Assembly (NCBI GenBank): GCA_050187415.1
Contig: JBFWXN010000014.1
Span: 22,936 to 86,935, forward strand
Direction: 5' to 3'
Length of the DNA stretch: 64,000 nucleotides
Origin: Ga0077555 sp050187415
Lineage (GTDB): Bacteria > Pseudomonadota > Alphaproteobacteria > Rhizobiales > Hyphomicrobiaceae
Of the stretch, positions 9,277 to 17,433 are shown piece by piece (within the stretch, counting starts at the first letter, position 1; every line of letters starts with the position of its first letter). The position numbers and the translations under genes are program-made. Below the pieces are notes generated by a model. It was not told the origin of the DNA. It ran no database searches and saw nothing but the letters and a program-made list of their open reading frames with translations.

Positions 9277-9957
9277 ATGATCACCCGCTTCGAGCTTGGC
9301 CGTATCGCCGGCGTGCCGATCTACCTCGACATGATCCTGGTGCTGATCCTTATTCTATTCAGCCATCGGTACTTCACGAGCGGCGACGCGCAACTCATGT
9401 CGGCCGGGATACTGATCATCATCGGCATTCTTTTCTCCATCCTCCTGCACGAGTTGGGGCACATGCTCGCTGCGCGCATCTGGAGGGTGAGGACAGACGA
9501 GATCGAGATCGGCGGCCTCGGCGGCATTGCTCGCTTCTCGTCGTCCCTGCCGAGATCGGTCATGGCCCAGACTGTGATCTATCTCGCCGGTCCAGCCGCC
9601 AATCTTCTATTATGGAAGGGCTTCGGCGCACTGACGATCGAGGCTTGGGACCAGGGCAAGCCGATGCTTGGCATCGCGCTCGCCTCGCTTTCCGGCATCA
9701 ACTTCTGGCTGATGATCTTCAATCTGCTGCCGGCCTTTCCGCTCGACGGCGGCCGCACCCTGGAGGCCTGGTTGACCGCGGCGCTCGGTTATGTGTGGGC
9801 CATCCGCATCGTGGCTGCCCTCGGACTGGTCGTCACCGCGCTTGTCGTTTGGATGGCGCTGCCGCTTAATATCTGGCTGCTTTTCGTGGCCTTCGCTTTG
9901 TTTCAAGCCAATTGGGGAGCGCTCGACACGGTGGGCGGATTCAGAGGCCGGCGCTGA
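9277..9957 (+). CDS. site-2 protease family (M50) membrane metalloprotease
   Basis: A 226-residue polytopic membrane protein. The zinc-binding HELGH is at residues 58-62 inside a membrane helix, and the second metal ligand motif NLLPAFPLDGGR is at 149-160 (Asp157). This matches the short SpoIVFB-like M50 peptidases without a PDZ or CBS domain. Such enzymes cut substrate proteins inside the membrane. The substrate is unknown and no anti-sigma or membrane-bound regulator gene is adjacent. It begins 19 bases after the DUF2798 gene and may be co-transcribed with it. Confidence 0.9.
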   Translation: MITRFELGRIAGVPIYLDMILVLILILFSHRYFTSGDAQLMSAGILIIIGILFSILLHELGHMLAARIWRVRTDEIEIGGLGGIARFSSSLPRSVMAQTVIYLAGPAANLLLWKGFGALTIEAWDQGKPMLGIALASLSGINFWLMIFNLLPAFPLDGGRTLEAWLTAALGYVWAIRIVAALGLVVTALVVWMALPLNIWLLFVAFALFQANWGALDTVGGFRGRR

Positions 9958-10191
9958 TGCATCGGAGATCGCATGCGGGCCATGTCTCGGAAGGCTCTCT
10001 GCCGCACGCAAGGTTCAAAGACGCTTGAGAATCATGGCGTTCCAAAGCAACGGACGCGCAACCCGACAGGGTCGTCACCGACGCTTGCTGTCCGGACTTT
10101 TCGGCGCGACCCGTTTGGCCTAGCCTGGAGCGCTCATAAGGTGCCCGGTGCACGACATCGGCCGCCAGAAGACTTGCGAGGAGAATGTCCA

Positions 10192-11079
10192 ATGGGTGTT
10201 TCCATTCGCCAACTCACGCCTGTGGTCGCAGGCGAGGTGTCGGGTGTCGATCTGACCAAACCCCTTTCGAAGGACGAAGTCGCCGCCATCGAGGCCGGCA
10301 TGGACAAGTACGCCGTTCTCGTCTTCCACGGCCAGAAAATCACCGATGAGCAGCAGCAGGCGTTTTCCAAGAACTTCGGCCCGCTTGAAAATGCCCGCGG
10401 CGGGAATGTCACGAAAGCAGAGGACAAACGCCTCAGCGACGGCATGAACGACGTGTCGAACCTGGGCAAGGATGGCAAGCCCCTGCCGAAGGACAGCCGG
10501 CAGCATCTCTTCAACATCGGCAACATGCTTTGGCATTCGGACAGCTCCTTCCGGCCCATCCCTGCCAAGTATTCGCTGCTGTCGTGCCGCGTGCTCAACA
10601 CCGTCGGCGGCAATACCGAGTTTGCGGATATGCGCGCAGCCTACGACGATCTCGACGCGGCAACAAAGGCCGAGATCGAGGACATGATCTGCGAGCATTC
10701 CTTGATGTACTCACGCGGCTCGCTCGGCTTCCTCGATTTCACCGAGGAGGAGAAACAGATGTTCAAGCCGGTACGCCAGCGCCTCGTGCGCAGCCATCCG
10801 GTGACGGGTAGAAAGTCACTCTATCTCTCATCGCATGCGGGTACCATTCTTGGATACTCGATGCCTGAAGCGCGCATCATCCTGCGGGACCTCACCGAGC
10901 ACGCAACACAGCCGAAATACGTCTATTCGCACACTTGGCAGCTCGACGATTTCGTCATGTGGGACAACCGCCAAGTGTTGCACCGCGTGCGTCGGTACGA
11001 TGCAAGTCAGCCGCGTGACATGCGCCGCACCACGGTCGCTGGCGATACGATGACCACGCCACAGGCGGAGGCGGCCTGA
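10192..11079 (+). CDS. TauD/TfdA-family Fe(II)/2-oxoglutarate dioxygenase
   Basis: A 295-residue enzyme. The iron-binding triad is visible as WHSDSSF (His115, Asp117) and a distal His in VLHRV near residue 264, followed by the 2-oxoglutarate-binding Arg in RRYD. The spacing is close to that of TfdA (2,4-dichlorophenoxyacetate dioxygenase, about 287 residues). Family members hydroxylate small acids, releasing sulfite, glyoxylate or similar products. The substrate here is unknown. The start at 10192 has GAGGAG just upstream; the longer open frame to 9973 lacks conserved features. Confidence 0.9.
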   Translation: MGVSIRQLTPVVAGEVSGVDLTKPLSKDEVAAIEAGMDKYAVLVFHGQKITDEQQQAFSKNFGPLENARGGNVTKAEDKRLSDGMNDVSNLGKDGKPLPKDSRQHLFNIGNMLWHSDSSFRPIPAKYSLLSCRVLNTVGGNTEFADMRAAYDDLDAATKAEIEDMICEHSLMYSRGSLGFLDFTEEEKQMFKPVRQRLVRSHPVTGRKSLYLSSHAGTILGYSMPEARIILRDLTEHATQPKYVYSHTWQLDDFVMWDNRQVLHRVRRYDASQPRDMRRTTVAGDTMTTPQAEAA

Positions 11080-11092
11080 GCAAGACGGCCGC

Positions 11093-11116
11093 AGGCGGGA
11101 CGATGAAGTCCCGCCT
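11093..11116. terminator. bidirectional stem-loop between convergent genes
   Basis: A perfect 9-bp stem (AGGCGGGAC / GTCCCGCCT) with loop GATGAA lies between the stop codons of the dioxygenase and the MATE gene, which converge. There is no long T-run, but position and stability suit a terminator or 3'-end barrier for both transcripts. Confidence 0.65.
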
Positions 11117-11125
11117 CGTTGCCGC

Positions 11126-12499
11126 CTAGCCGAAGACATCCCTGACGAGACGGGGATATTTTGCGCCCAGCGCGATTGCGCGAGCCAGGAACAGCACGAT
11201 GTAGGATGCCCACAGACCATGGTTTCCCAAGGATCGCCCCAGCATCCAGTAAAACAGTAGAAAAATGCCGATCGAAACGACCATCGTATTGCGCAATTCT
11301 CGCGTACGGGTCGCGCCGGTAAAAATGCCGTCGAGCTGAAAGCACCACACTCCCGCGATCGGCGAAACCGCCACCCAAGCGAGAAATGCGAGCGCCACCG
11401 CCTGGACCTCGATACTTTTGGCGCTGAACCCGACAATCGCAGGCCCGGCAATCCAGACGACAACGCCCAGCGCCGCGGCGAAAACGGCGGCCCAGCCGGT
11501 TGAAATGACCACCGCGCGATCAAAACCCGCACGGTCGCGCGCTCCGACGCTGCGCCCGACCAGAGCTTCAGCCGCGAACGCGAAGCCATCGAGCAGATAG
11601 ATCATGATGGCCATCATGCCGTAGAGCAGCGCATTGGCGGCGAGCGTCACGTCGCCCGACCGAGCGCCCTCCGACGTAAACACGACGAGCGCCGCGTAGC
11701 CGATGAACGACCGCACCACGAGATCGCGGTTGATTGCAAGCGACCGCCCAAGCCTGGCCTTATCGAAGGCATCCAAGAGGGGAGCGCGGGCGGTCATTTT
11801 CTGGGCGATCCGGAAAGCAAGGCCCAACCCGGTGAGCGCGGCCACGTTCTCCGCGACGAGCGCGGCCGATGCCACGCCGGCAACGCCTCCGCCGAGGGCG
11901 AGGCCGAACAGCACCGCAAGGCCGATATTGAGCAGATTGAGAAAGAGCTGGAGACAGAACGCCGTTCCAGCGCGCCCGAGCCCGATCAGCCATCCGAGCA
12001 GAGCGAAATTGACGAGCCCTGCCGGAGCCGCCCAGATGCGAATATCGAAATAGGTCGTGGCCGCCCGGAGAACCTCGGGCGATCCACCCGTCAGCCAGAA
12101 CGCCGCGTTCCGGATCGGCATCTGCAATAGGACGAGACCGACGCCCGAGACCAGCGCAACCATCAATGCACGCAGCAGATGCCCTGCGATCTCACGGCCG
12201 TCGCCGGTACCCAGCGCCTGCGCCGTCAGCCCGGTCGTCCCCATCCTGAGGAATGAGAACGTCCAGTAGAGCATGTTGAAGATAACGGAACCTATGGCGA
12301 CCGCACCCATCAGATGCGGAACCCCGAGCTGCCCCACCACCGCCGTGTCGATAAAGCCGATGAGTGGCACCGTCGCATTCGACAGCGTGATTGGCAGCGC
12401 GATCGCCAAAACCGCCGCATGGCCGATCCGAGCCGGATTACCCCGGCGAACCGTCTCGCACGCGGCACCCCCCTGCGTGCCGACCGGCGCGTCTGTCAC
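11126..12499 (-). CDS. MATE family multidrug/toxin efflux transporter
   Basis: A 457-residue polytopic membrane protein of the DinF-like MATE group, with about twelve hydrophobic segments and the N-terminal PITLSNATVPLIGFIDTAVVG typical of this branch. MATE proteins export cationic drugs or metabolites using a Na+ or H+ gradient. A GTG start at 12499 is chosen: it overlaps the TGA of the upstream DUF6460 gene as GTGA, so the two are translationally coupled. The open frame runs far upstream, but that part is the DUF6460 gene in another frame. Confidence 0.9.
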   Translation of the reverse strand: MTDAPVGTQGGAACETVRRGNPARIGHAAVLAIALPITLSNATVPLIGFIDTAVVGQLGVPHLMGAVAIGSVIFNMLYWTFSFLRMGTTGLTAQALGTGDGREIAGHLLRALMVALVSGVGLVLLQMPIRNAAFWLTGGSPEVLRAATTYFDIRIWAAPAGLVNFALLGWLIGLGRAGTAFCLQLFLNLLNIGLAVLFGLALGGGVAGVASAALVAENVAALTGLGLAFRIAQKMTARAPLLDAFDKARLGRSLAINRDLVVRSFIGYAALVVFTSEGARSGDVTLAANALLYGMMAIMIYLLDGFAFAAEALVGRSVGARDRAGFDRAVVISTGWAAVFAAALGVVVWIAGPAIVGFSAKSIEVQAVALAFLAWVAVSPIAGVWCFQLDGIFTGATRTRELRNTMVVSIGIFLLFYWMLGRSLGNHGLWASYIVLFLARAIALGAKYPRLVRDVFG

Positions 12500-12858
12500 T
12501 CGCCGCGGCCTCCGCGCCCGCCAAGTGCTCCCAAGATCCGCGCTATGATCCACACCGGTATCACGATCACCGCACCGAGCAGGAAGTAGCCGATGGCGCC
12601 CTCGAACACGCCGAAGCCCAGCGTCGATATGCGATGAATGAGCATCTGGACGTGGTAGAAGATGTTCTCGGGCCTGATGTTGAGCGCCGACATGACGATG
12701 CCCACGATGATCGAGAGCACGATGAGACGCACGATCACGCCGATGGGATTGCCCCCGAATAAGCTGTTCCTGTCCAAGCCTCGCTCCCAGACCGAGCCCC
12801 ATCCGGCCAGAGACTCCAGCCGCCGGGGGATTGCACGATCGAGCGGTTCCGATATCAC
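12496..12858 (-). CDS. DUF6460 domain small membrane protein
   Basis: A 120-residue protein with two hydrophobic helices (about residues 41-60 and 85-110). The core SLFGGNPIGVIVRLIVLS and IRPENIFYHVQ are typical of the alphaproteobacterial DUF6460 proteins, which usually have about 90-100 residues. The GTG start at 12858 is uncertain, as no good ribosome site precedes it. Its end overlaps the MATE start by four bases. Function unknown. Confidence 0.7.
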   Translation of the reverse strand: MISEPLDRAIPRRLESLAGWGSVWERGLDRNSLFGGNPIGVIVRLIVLSIIVGIVMSALNIRPENIFYHVQMLIHRISTLGFGVFEGAIGYFLLGAVIVIPVWIIARILGALGGRGGRGE

Positions 12859-12915
12859 GAACCGGCGTCCGCCGCGACCGGTCGCGACACCATCTCGACG
12901 CGCGAGAACCGCTGC

Positions 12916-15534
12916 ATGGCCAGCGGCCCGTTGAGTTCGAACCGTAGCGGCGCCAAACGCCCCGCCGCCCCCCGGAAACGACTTGCGCCTGCTCCAGCTG
13001 GTCCGGTGACGTGTCTCCCGAAGCCGGTCGCCGACTGGTTCAGGTCACGGGGCTGGACACCTCGCTCGCACCAAATCGCGCTGCTCGAGCAGGCGCGCAA
13101 AAAGCGCTCGACCCTGCTGATTGCTCCCACGGGCGCCGGAAAGACGCTGGCGGGTTTCCTGCCGAGCCTTGTCGCGGCAAGCGAAGCCCAGCCCATCGAG
13201 CGCAGGGGCGCGGGGCTGAAGACGCTTTACGTCTCGCCATTGAAGGCGCTGGCGGTCGACATTGCGCGCAACCTTACGCACCCCATCGCGGAGATGGGAC
13301 TGCCATTGCGCGTCGAGACGCGCACAGGCGACACACCGCAATCGCGCCGCACCAGACAACGCACCAGGCCGCCCGATATCCTGCTGACGACTCCAGAACA
13401 GGTCGCACTCCTGATCTCGGGAGAGGACGCGGGCTATCTTTTCGCTGACCTCGAGACCGTCATACTCGACGAGTTGCACGCACTCGTACCATCGAAGCGC
13501 GGGGACCTTCTGGCTCTCGGGTTGGCGCGGCTACGCCACTTGGCACCGAACGTGACGCTAACCGGTCTTTCGGCAACCGTTGCGCGCCCGAGCGAGCTGC
13601 GTGCCTGGCTTGCCCCCCAAAACGAGCCCGTGGAGGCGCGCCAGACCACGATCCATCTGGCCGACGCCATCGAGTTGAGCGGCGGCAGTCGGCCTGACAT
13701 CTCGATCCTCGAGACGGAGGACGCCCTTCCTTGGGCATCGCACTCCGCTCGCTATGCCGTGCCCGAGGTGCTGGCGGCAATTGCGGCTCACCGTCTGTCG
13801 ATCGTGTTCGTCAACACGCGCCTCCAGGCGGAGCTGATGTTCCATGAATTGTGGAAGGCCAACGAGACGAGCTTACCTATCGCGTTGCACCACGGCTCGC
13901 TGGCCGTGGCACAGCGCCGCAAGGTTGAGGCGGCCATGGCGGCGGGCAAGCTGCGCGCGGTCGTCGCGACATCGACACTCGATCTCGGCATCGACTGGGG
14001 CGACGTCGACCTCGTCATCCACATTGGCGCACCGAAGGGTGCGAGCCGCCTCATCCAGCGCATCGGCCGCGCCAATCACCGCCTCGACGAGCCCTCGAAA
14101 GCGTTGCTCGTACCGGCCAACCGGTTCGAGGTCCTCGAATGCCGCGCCGCACTCGAGGCGGCAGAGGCTGGGGCGCAGGATGCCGTTGTCAATCGGCGGG
14201 GCGGTCTCGATGTTCTCGCCCAGCACGTCCTCGGGGTGGCCTGCGCCAGCCCATTCGATCCGGACTCGGTCTATGCCGAGGTGTCGACCGCGCTGCCCTA
14301 CGCGGACCTTTCGCGACCCGACTTCGACCGCGTCGTCGATCTGGTCGCGACCGGCGGCTACGCCCTTCGGTCCTACGACCGTTTCGCCCGCCTGAAGCCG
14401 ACCGACGACGGTCGCCTGCGCATCGCCCACCCCCGCATCGCTCAGCAATATCGACTGAACATTGGAACCATCGTCGAAAGTCCGATGGTGAAGGTGCGGC
14501 TCGTTGGCCGGCGAGGCGCATCCGGACGGGCAAAGGGTAAGCCCCTCGCGGGAGGCCGGGTCGTCGGCGAGATCGACGAGTGGTTCGCGGGAGAGCTGAC
14601 GCCCGGTGATGCGTTCGTTCTGGGTGGCGAAACGCTGCGCGCCGAAGGCTTTCGCGACAACGAGATGTTCGTCTCGCGAGCAACCGCCAAGGACCCGATC
14701 GTACCGAGCTATCCCGGCGGACGATTTCCACTGTCGACGCACCTTGCGCGCAGAGTGCGCGAGATCCTGGCCAACCCGGACCGGTGGCAGCGCTTGCCCA
14801 CTCCGGTTGCCGACTGGCTACACCTGCAAGAGCAGCATTCGTCGCTGCCGGGTCCTGACGAGGTGCTGATCGAAACATTCTTACACGGCAGCCGCCATCA
14901 CATGATCGTCTACCCGTTCGAGGGCCGTCTCGCTCACCAGACGCTCGGCATGCTGCTCACGCGTCGCCTCGAGCGAGCCGGAGCCAAGCCGCTCGGATTC
15001 CTCGCCAACGACTACGCCATGGGGATCTGGGGGCTCGGCGATCTCAACGCCATGGTCGCGTCCGGCACGCTGGATCTCGACGCCCTATTCTCAGAGGACA
15101 TGCTGGGCGACGACCTGGATGCCTGGCTCGCCGAAACCAGCCTGATGCGGCGCACCTTCCGCCATTGCGCCATGATCGCCGGATTGATCGAGCGGCGACA
15201 TCCGGGGAAGGAGAAAAGCGGCCGCCAACTGACCGTATCCGCTAGCCTCATCTATGACGTTTTGCGCCGGCACGATCCGCATCATATCCTGCTCGAAGCA
15301 GCTTACAGGGATGCGGCGACAGGCCTCTTGGACATTGCGCGGCTGGCGGAGTTCCTTCACCGCATCCGTGGGCGGGTGCGCTATACTCCACTCGATCGGG
15401 CGTCTCCCCTTGCGGTGCCGATTCTCCTCGAATTGGGACGCGAGGCGGTTGGCGGCGAGGCCCGCGAGGCGGCTTTACGCGATGCGGCCGAGCAGCTCCT
15501 GCGAACGGCCGGCATCTCCGGGCCGAGACAGTAA
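12916..15534 (+). CDS. ligase-associated DNA damage response DEXH-box helicase (Lhr-like)
   Basis: An 872-residue superfamily 2 helicase. Motif I APTGAGKTLA is at residues 70-79, motif II DELH at 185-188, motif III GLSAT follows, and motif VI is QRIGRANHR. The rest of the Lhr-type core (winged helix and C-terminal domain) fills the length. In many bacteria this type is found with an ATP-dependent DNA ligase, a metallo-beta-lactamase exonuclease and the PdeM phosphoesterase. Here only PdeM follows, 29 bases downstream. A DNA repair role is inferred from the family. It is divergent from the DUF6460 gene across 57 bases. Confidence 0.92.
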   Translation: MASGPLSSNRSGAKRPAAPRKRLAPAPAGPVTCLPKPVADWFRSRGWTPRSHQIALLEQARKKRSTLLIAPTGAGKTLAGFLPSLVAASEAQPIERRGAGLKTLYVSPLKALAVDIARNLTHPIAEMGLPLRVETRTGDTPQSRRTRQRTRPPDILLTTPEQVALLISGEDAGYLFADLETVILDELHALVPSKRGDLLALGLARLRHLAPNVTLTGLSATVARPSELRAWLAPQNEPVEARQTTIHLADAIELSGGSRPDISILETEDALPWASHSARYAVPEVLAAIAAHRLSIVFVNTRLQAELMFHELWKANETSLPIALHHGSLAVAQRRKVEAAMAAGKLRAVVATSTLDLGIDWGDVDLVIHIGAPKGASRLIQRIGRANHRLDEPSKALLVPANRFEVLECRAALEAAEAGAQDAVVNRRGGLDVLAQHVLGVACASPFDPDSVYAEVSTALPYADLSRPDFDRVVDLVATGGYALRSYDRFARLKPTDDGRLRIAHPRIAQQYRLNIGTIVESPMVKVRLVGRRGASGRAKGKPLAGGRVVGEIDEWFAGELTPGDAFVLGGETLRAEGFRDNEMFVSRATAKDPIVPSYPGGRFPLSTHLARRVREILANPDRWQRLPTPVADWLHLQEQHSSLPGPDEVLIETFLHGSRHHMIVYPFEGRLAHQTLGMLLTRRLERAGAKPLGFLANDYAMGIWGLGDLNAMVASGTLDLDALFSEDMLGDDLDAWLAETSLMRRTFRHCAMIAGLIERRHPGKEKSGRQLTVSASLIYDVLRRHDPHHILLEAAYRDAATGLLDIARLAEFLHRIRGRVRYTPLDRASPLAVPILLELGREAVGGEAREAALRDAAEQLLRTAGISGPRQ

Positions 15535-15563
15535 TCGATGCGAGCGCACCGGGGACCAAGCGC

Positions 15564-16289
15564 ATGGGCACAGGCATCGCCGAGATTGCGGCATTGGAGA
15601 CGTCATTCGAAACGCGCACGATGCAGGTCGGCGAGACCGAAATCGTGGCCGATCGCACCGGTGCCCTTTACGTGCCGTGCGAGGGCACCCTCATCGTCGC
15701 CGACCTGCATCTGGAGAAGGGCTCGTCCTACGCAGCGCGGGGTATCTTTCTTCCGCCCTACGACACACTCGACACATTGCAGCGCCTTGACAAAGTGATC
15801 CGACGCTTCCGTCCTCGTCGAGTGATCGCATTGGGTGACAGTTTTCACGATCGCCGCGCCGCAGACAGGCTTGGTACCGAAGCGCTCGCGATCCTGCGCC
15901 GCCAGCAACGAGGCCGCGAGTGGGTCTGGATTACCGGCAACCACGATCCTGACATCCGTCCGGCGATCGGCGGTCACGTGCACGACCACATTGCTCTCGG
16001 CCGCCTCGTCCTTCACCATGAGCCCGTTCCAGGGCCGGTCGACGGCGAGATCGCGGGCCATCTTCACCCGGCCGCTCGCGTCGCCATCGGGGGTGCGGGG
16101 TTGCGCCGGCCGTGCTTCGTCGCAAGTCAGACGAGGCTCGTGCTGCCCGCATTCGGTTCCTTCACGGGCGGCCTCAACGTCCTCGACCCGGCATTCGAAC
16201 CCCTCTTCGACGGCGACAACTTCGACGTACACGTCCTCGGCCAGGCCGGGGTCTATCCGATCGCCCGGTCGAGCCTCACCGTCGATTGA
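15564..16289 (+). CDS. pdeM: ligase-associated DNA damage response endonuclease PdeM
   Basis: A 241-residue calcineurin-like metallophosphoesterase. The two-metal site is visible in order: VADLHLEKG (Asp47, His49), LGDSFHD (Asp92), GNHDPD (Asn126-His127-Asp128) and GHLHP (His166, His168). This set and the gene order after the Lhr-like helicase identify PdeM. It is thought to cut DNA in repair together with the helicase. The start at 15564 follows a GGGGA element. The pair is probably one operon. Confidence 0.92.
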   Translation: MGTGIAEIAALETSFETRTMQVGETEIVADRTGALYVPCEGTLIVADLHLEKGSSYAARGIFLPPYDTLDTLQRLDKVIRRFRPRRVIALGDSFHDRRAADRLGTEALAILRRQQRGREWVWITGNHDPDIRPAIGGHVHDHIALGRLVLHHEPVPGPVDGEIAGHLHPAARVAIGGAGLRRPCFVASQTRLVLPAFGSFTGGLNVLDPAFEPLFDGDNFDVHVLGQAGVYPIARSSLTVD

Positions 16290-16312
16290 ATTTGGCGGGT
16301 CGAACCTGGAAA

Positions 16313-16333
16313 CTGCGGCATCCGGTGCCGCAG
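16313..16333. terminator. stem-loop terminator between pdeM and the TIGR02186 gene
   Basis: A perfect 8-bp stem CTGCGGCA / TGCCGCAG with a 5-base loop lies between the two convergent stop codons. On the minus strand it starts just after the TGA of the TIGR02186 gene and is followed by TTT, so it probably ends that transcript. Confidence 0.65.
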
Positions 16334-16335
16334 GC

Positions 16336-17253
16336 TCAACGCCCGCTGCCGCGGAACGCCATCGCCGCGAGCAAGCCGGCGCTCATTGCTATGACGATGA
16401 TCGATAGCCCGTAGATCAGCGGCTTGCGGAAAGCCAAGCCATACATGATGGCTTCGAAGCCTTGCCGATGCAGCTCGAGCTTCGTCGTATACTGGCTCAG
16501 CAGCTCGCCATTCCGAAACAGGAAGACGCGCGTCTCGAAGGGACCGACGACGACGTTGGCCGGCACGTCGATCGACGCGCGAAACAAGCTGCGACCGATA
16601 AACGCCACCGAATATTCACTTGTGGTGTAAAGACGATCCTTGTTCTTCAGGCTGACGATGGCCTGCCGGAACTCCCTCACTTCGGCCGCAGTCCTGCTGG
16701 CTGCACTCTTGGAGAGCTCCATCGGCACATAGGCAAAACCGATGTTGGTCGACTTCAGCACCTCGGGCGAGGCGATCTCGTCGAGCGGCCTCGTCGAAGC
16801 GATCGCATAATAGCTCGGCACACTAGCCATGGTCATGGAATCGGTATTGAGCCAGAGGCCGGCCACTCGACCCTTCTTGCGGACGGTAAGCCGCGTGGGC
16901 GTCCCGACGACGACGATGACCACATCGTAGAGGCCGGCCTCGGCACTCGACTGCCGGCTATGATCCACCGCGCCGAAAACAACGATCTCGGTTCCTGAAA
17001 AATTCGACGTAACCGGCACGTTGCGTGTGGAGACATCGGCCTGCACGGTCTCGCGGGGCAGTGCCGGTGCTGCCTCACCGCCGGGATTGGGCGGTGAGGG
17101 CTCGATCCGTTGTGGGACAGGAACGGGGATTGGAGTTGGGCGCTGGTTCTGCTGCGCTTCGGCGACCGAAACGACAAGTCCACCTGCCCAGGCCGCTACC
17201 ACGAAGATGAGCACGAACCTCGCGCACATCCTCCATTGCAGCCTGTCTCGCAT
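16336..17253 (-). CDS. TIGR02186 family membrane-anchored protein
   Basis: A 305-residue protein conserved in alphaproteobacteria. It has an N-terminal signal or anchor (about residues 9-33), a proline-rich linker, the family core (TEIVVFGAVD, DVVIVVVGTP, ASTRPLDEI) and a C-terminal membrane helix (LIYGLSIIVIAMSAGLL) with a short basic tail. Most of the protein would lie in the periplasm. The function is unknown; elsewhere the family is often beside a TSUP-type exporter gene, which is not seen here. The start at 17253 is chosen because the signal peptide follows directly; an ATG eight codons later is possible. Confidence 0.8.
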   Translation of the reverse strand: MRDRLQWRMCARFVLIFVVAAWAGGLVVSVAEAQQNQRPTPIPVPVPQRIEPSPPNPGGEAAPALPRETVQADVSTRNVPVTSNFSGTEIVVFGAVDHSRQSSAEAGLYDVVIVVVGTPTRLTVRKKGRVAGLWLNTDSMTMASVPSYYAIASTRPLDEIASPEVLKSTNIGFAYVPMELSKSAASRTAAEVREFRQAIVSLKNKDRLYTTSEYSVAFIGRSLFRASIDVPANVVVGPFETRVFLFRNGELLSQYTTKLELHRQGFEAIMYGLAFRKPLIYGLSIIVIAMSAGLLAAMAFRGSGR

Positions 17254-17433
17254 GTCAGATTTCCGTCCCGGACGACCGCCCCGGCGATCGAACGCAAAGG
17301 ACACACAAAGCCTGCCATTTGGCAAGCCATGAAGCCGCCAGAAGCACGGTTTTCGCTTGATCGAGGCTCCTAGACGAGAAACGGCCCAGGATGGGAGCGT
17401 GAGCACCCCAACCATCCCGAGCCGATCCCCGAG

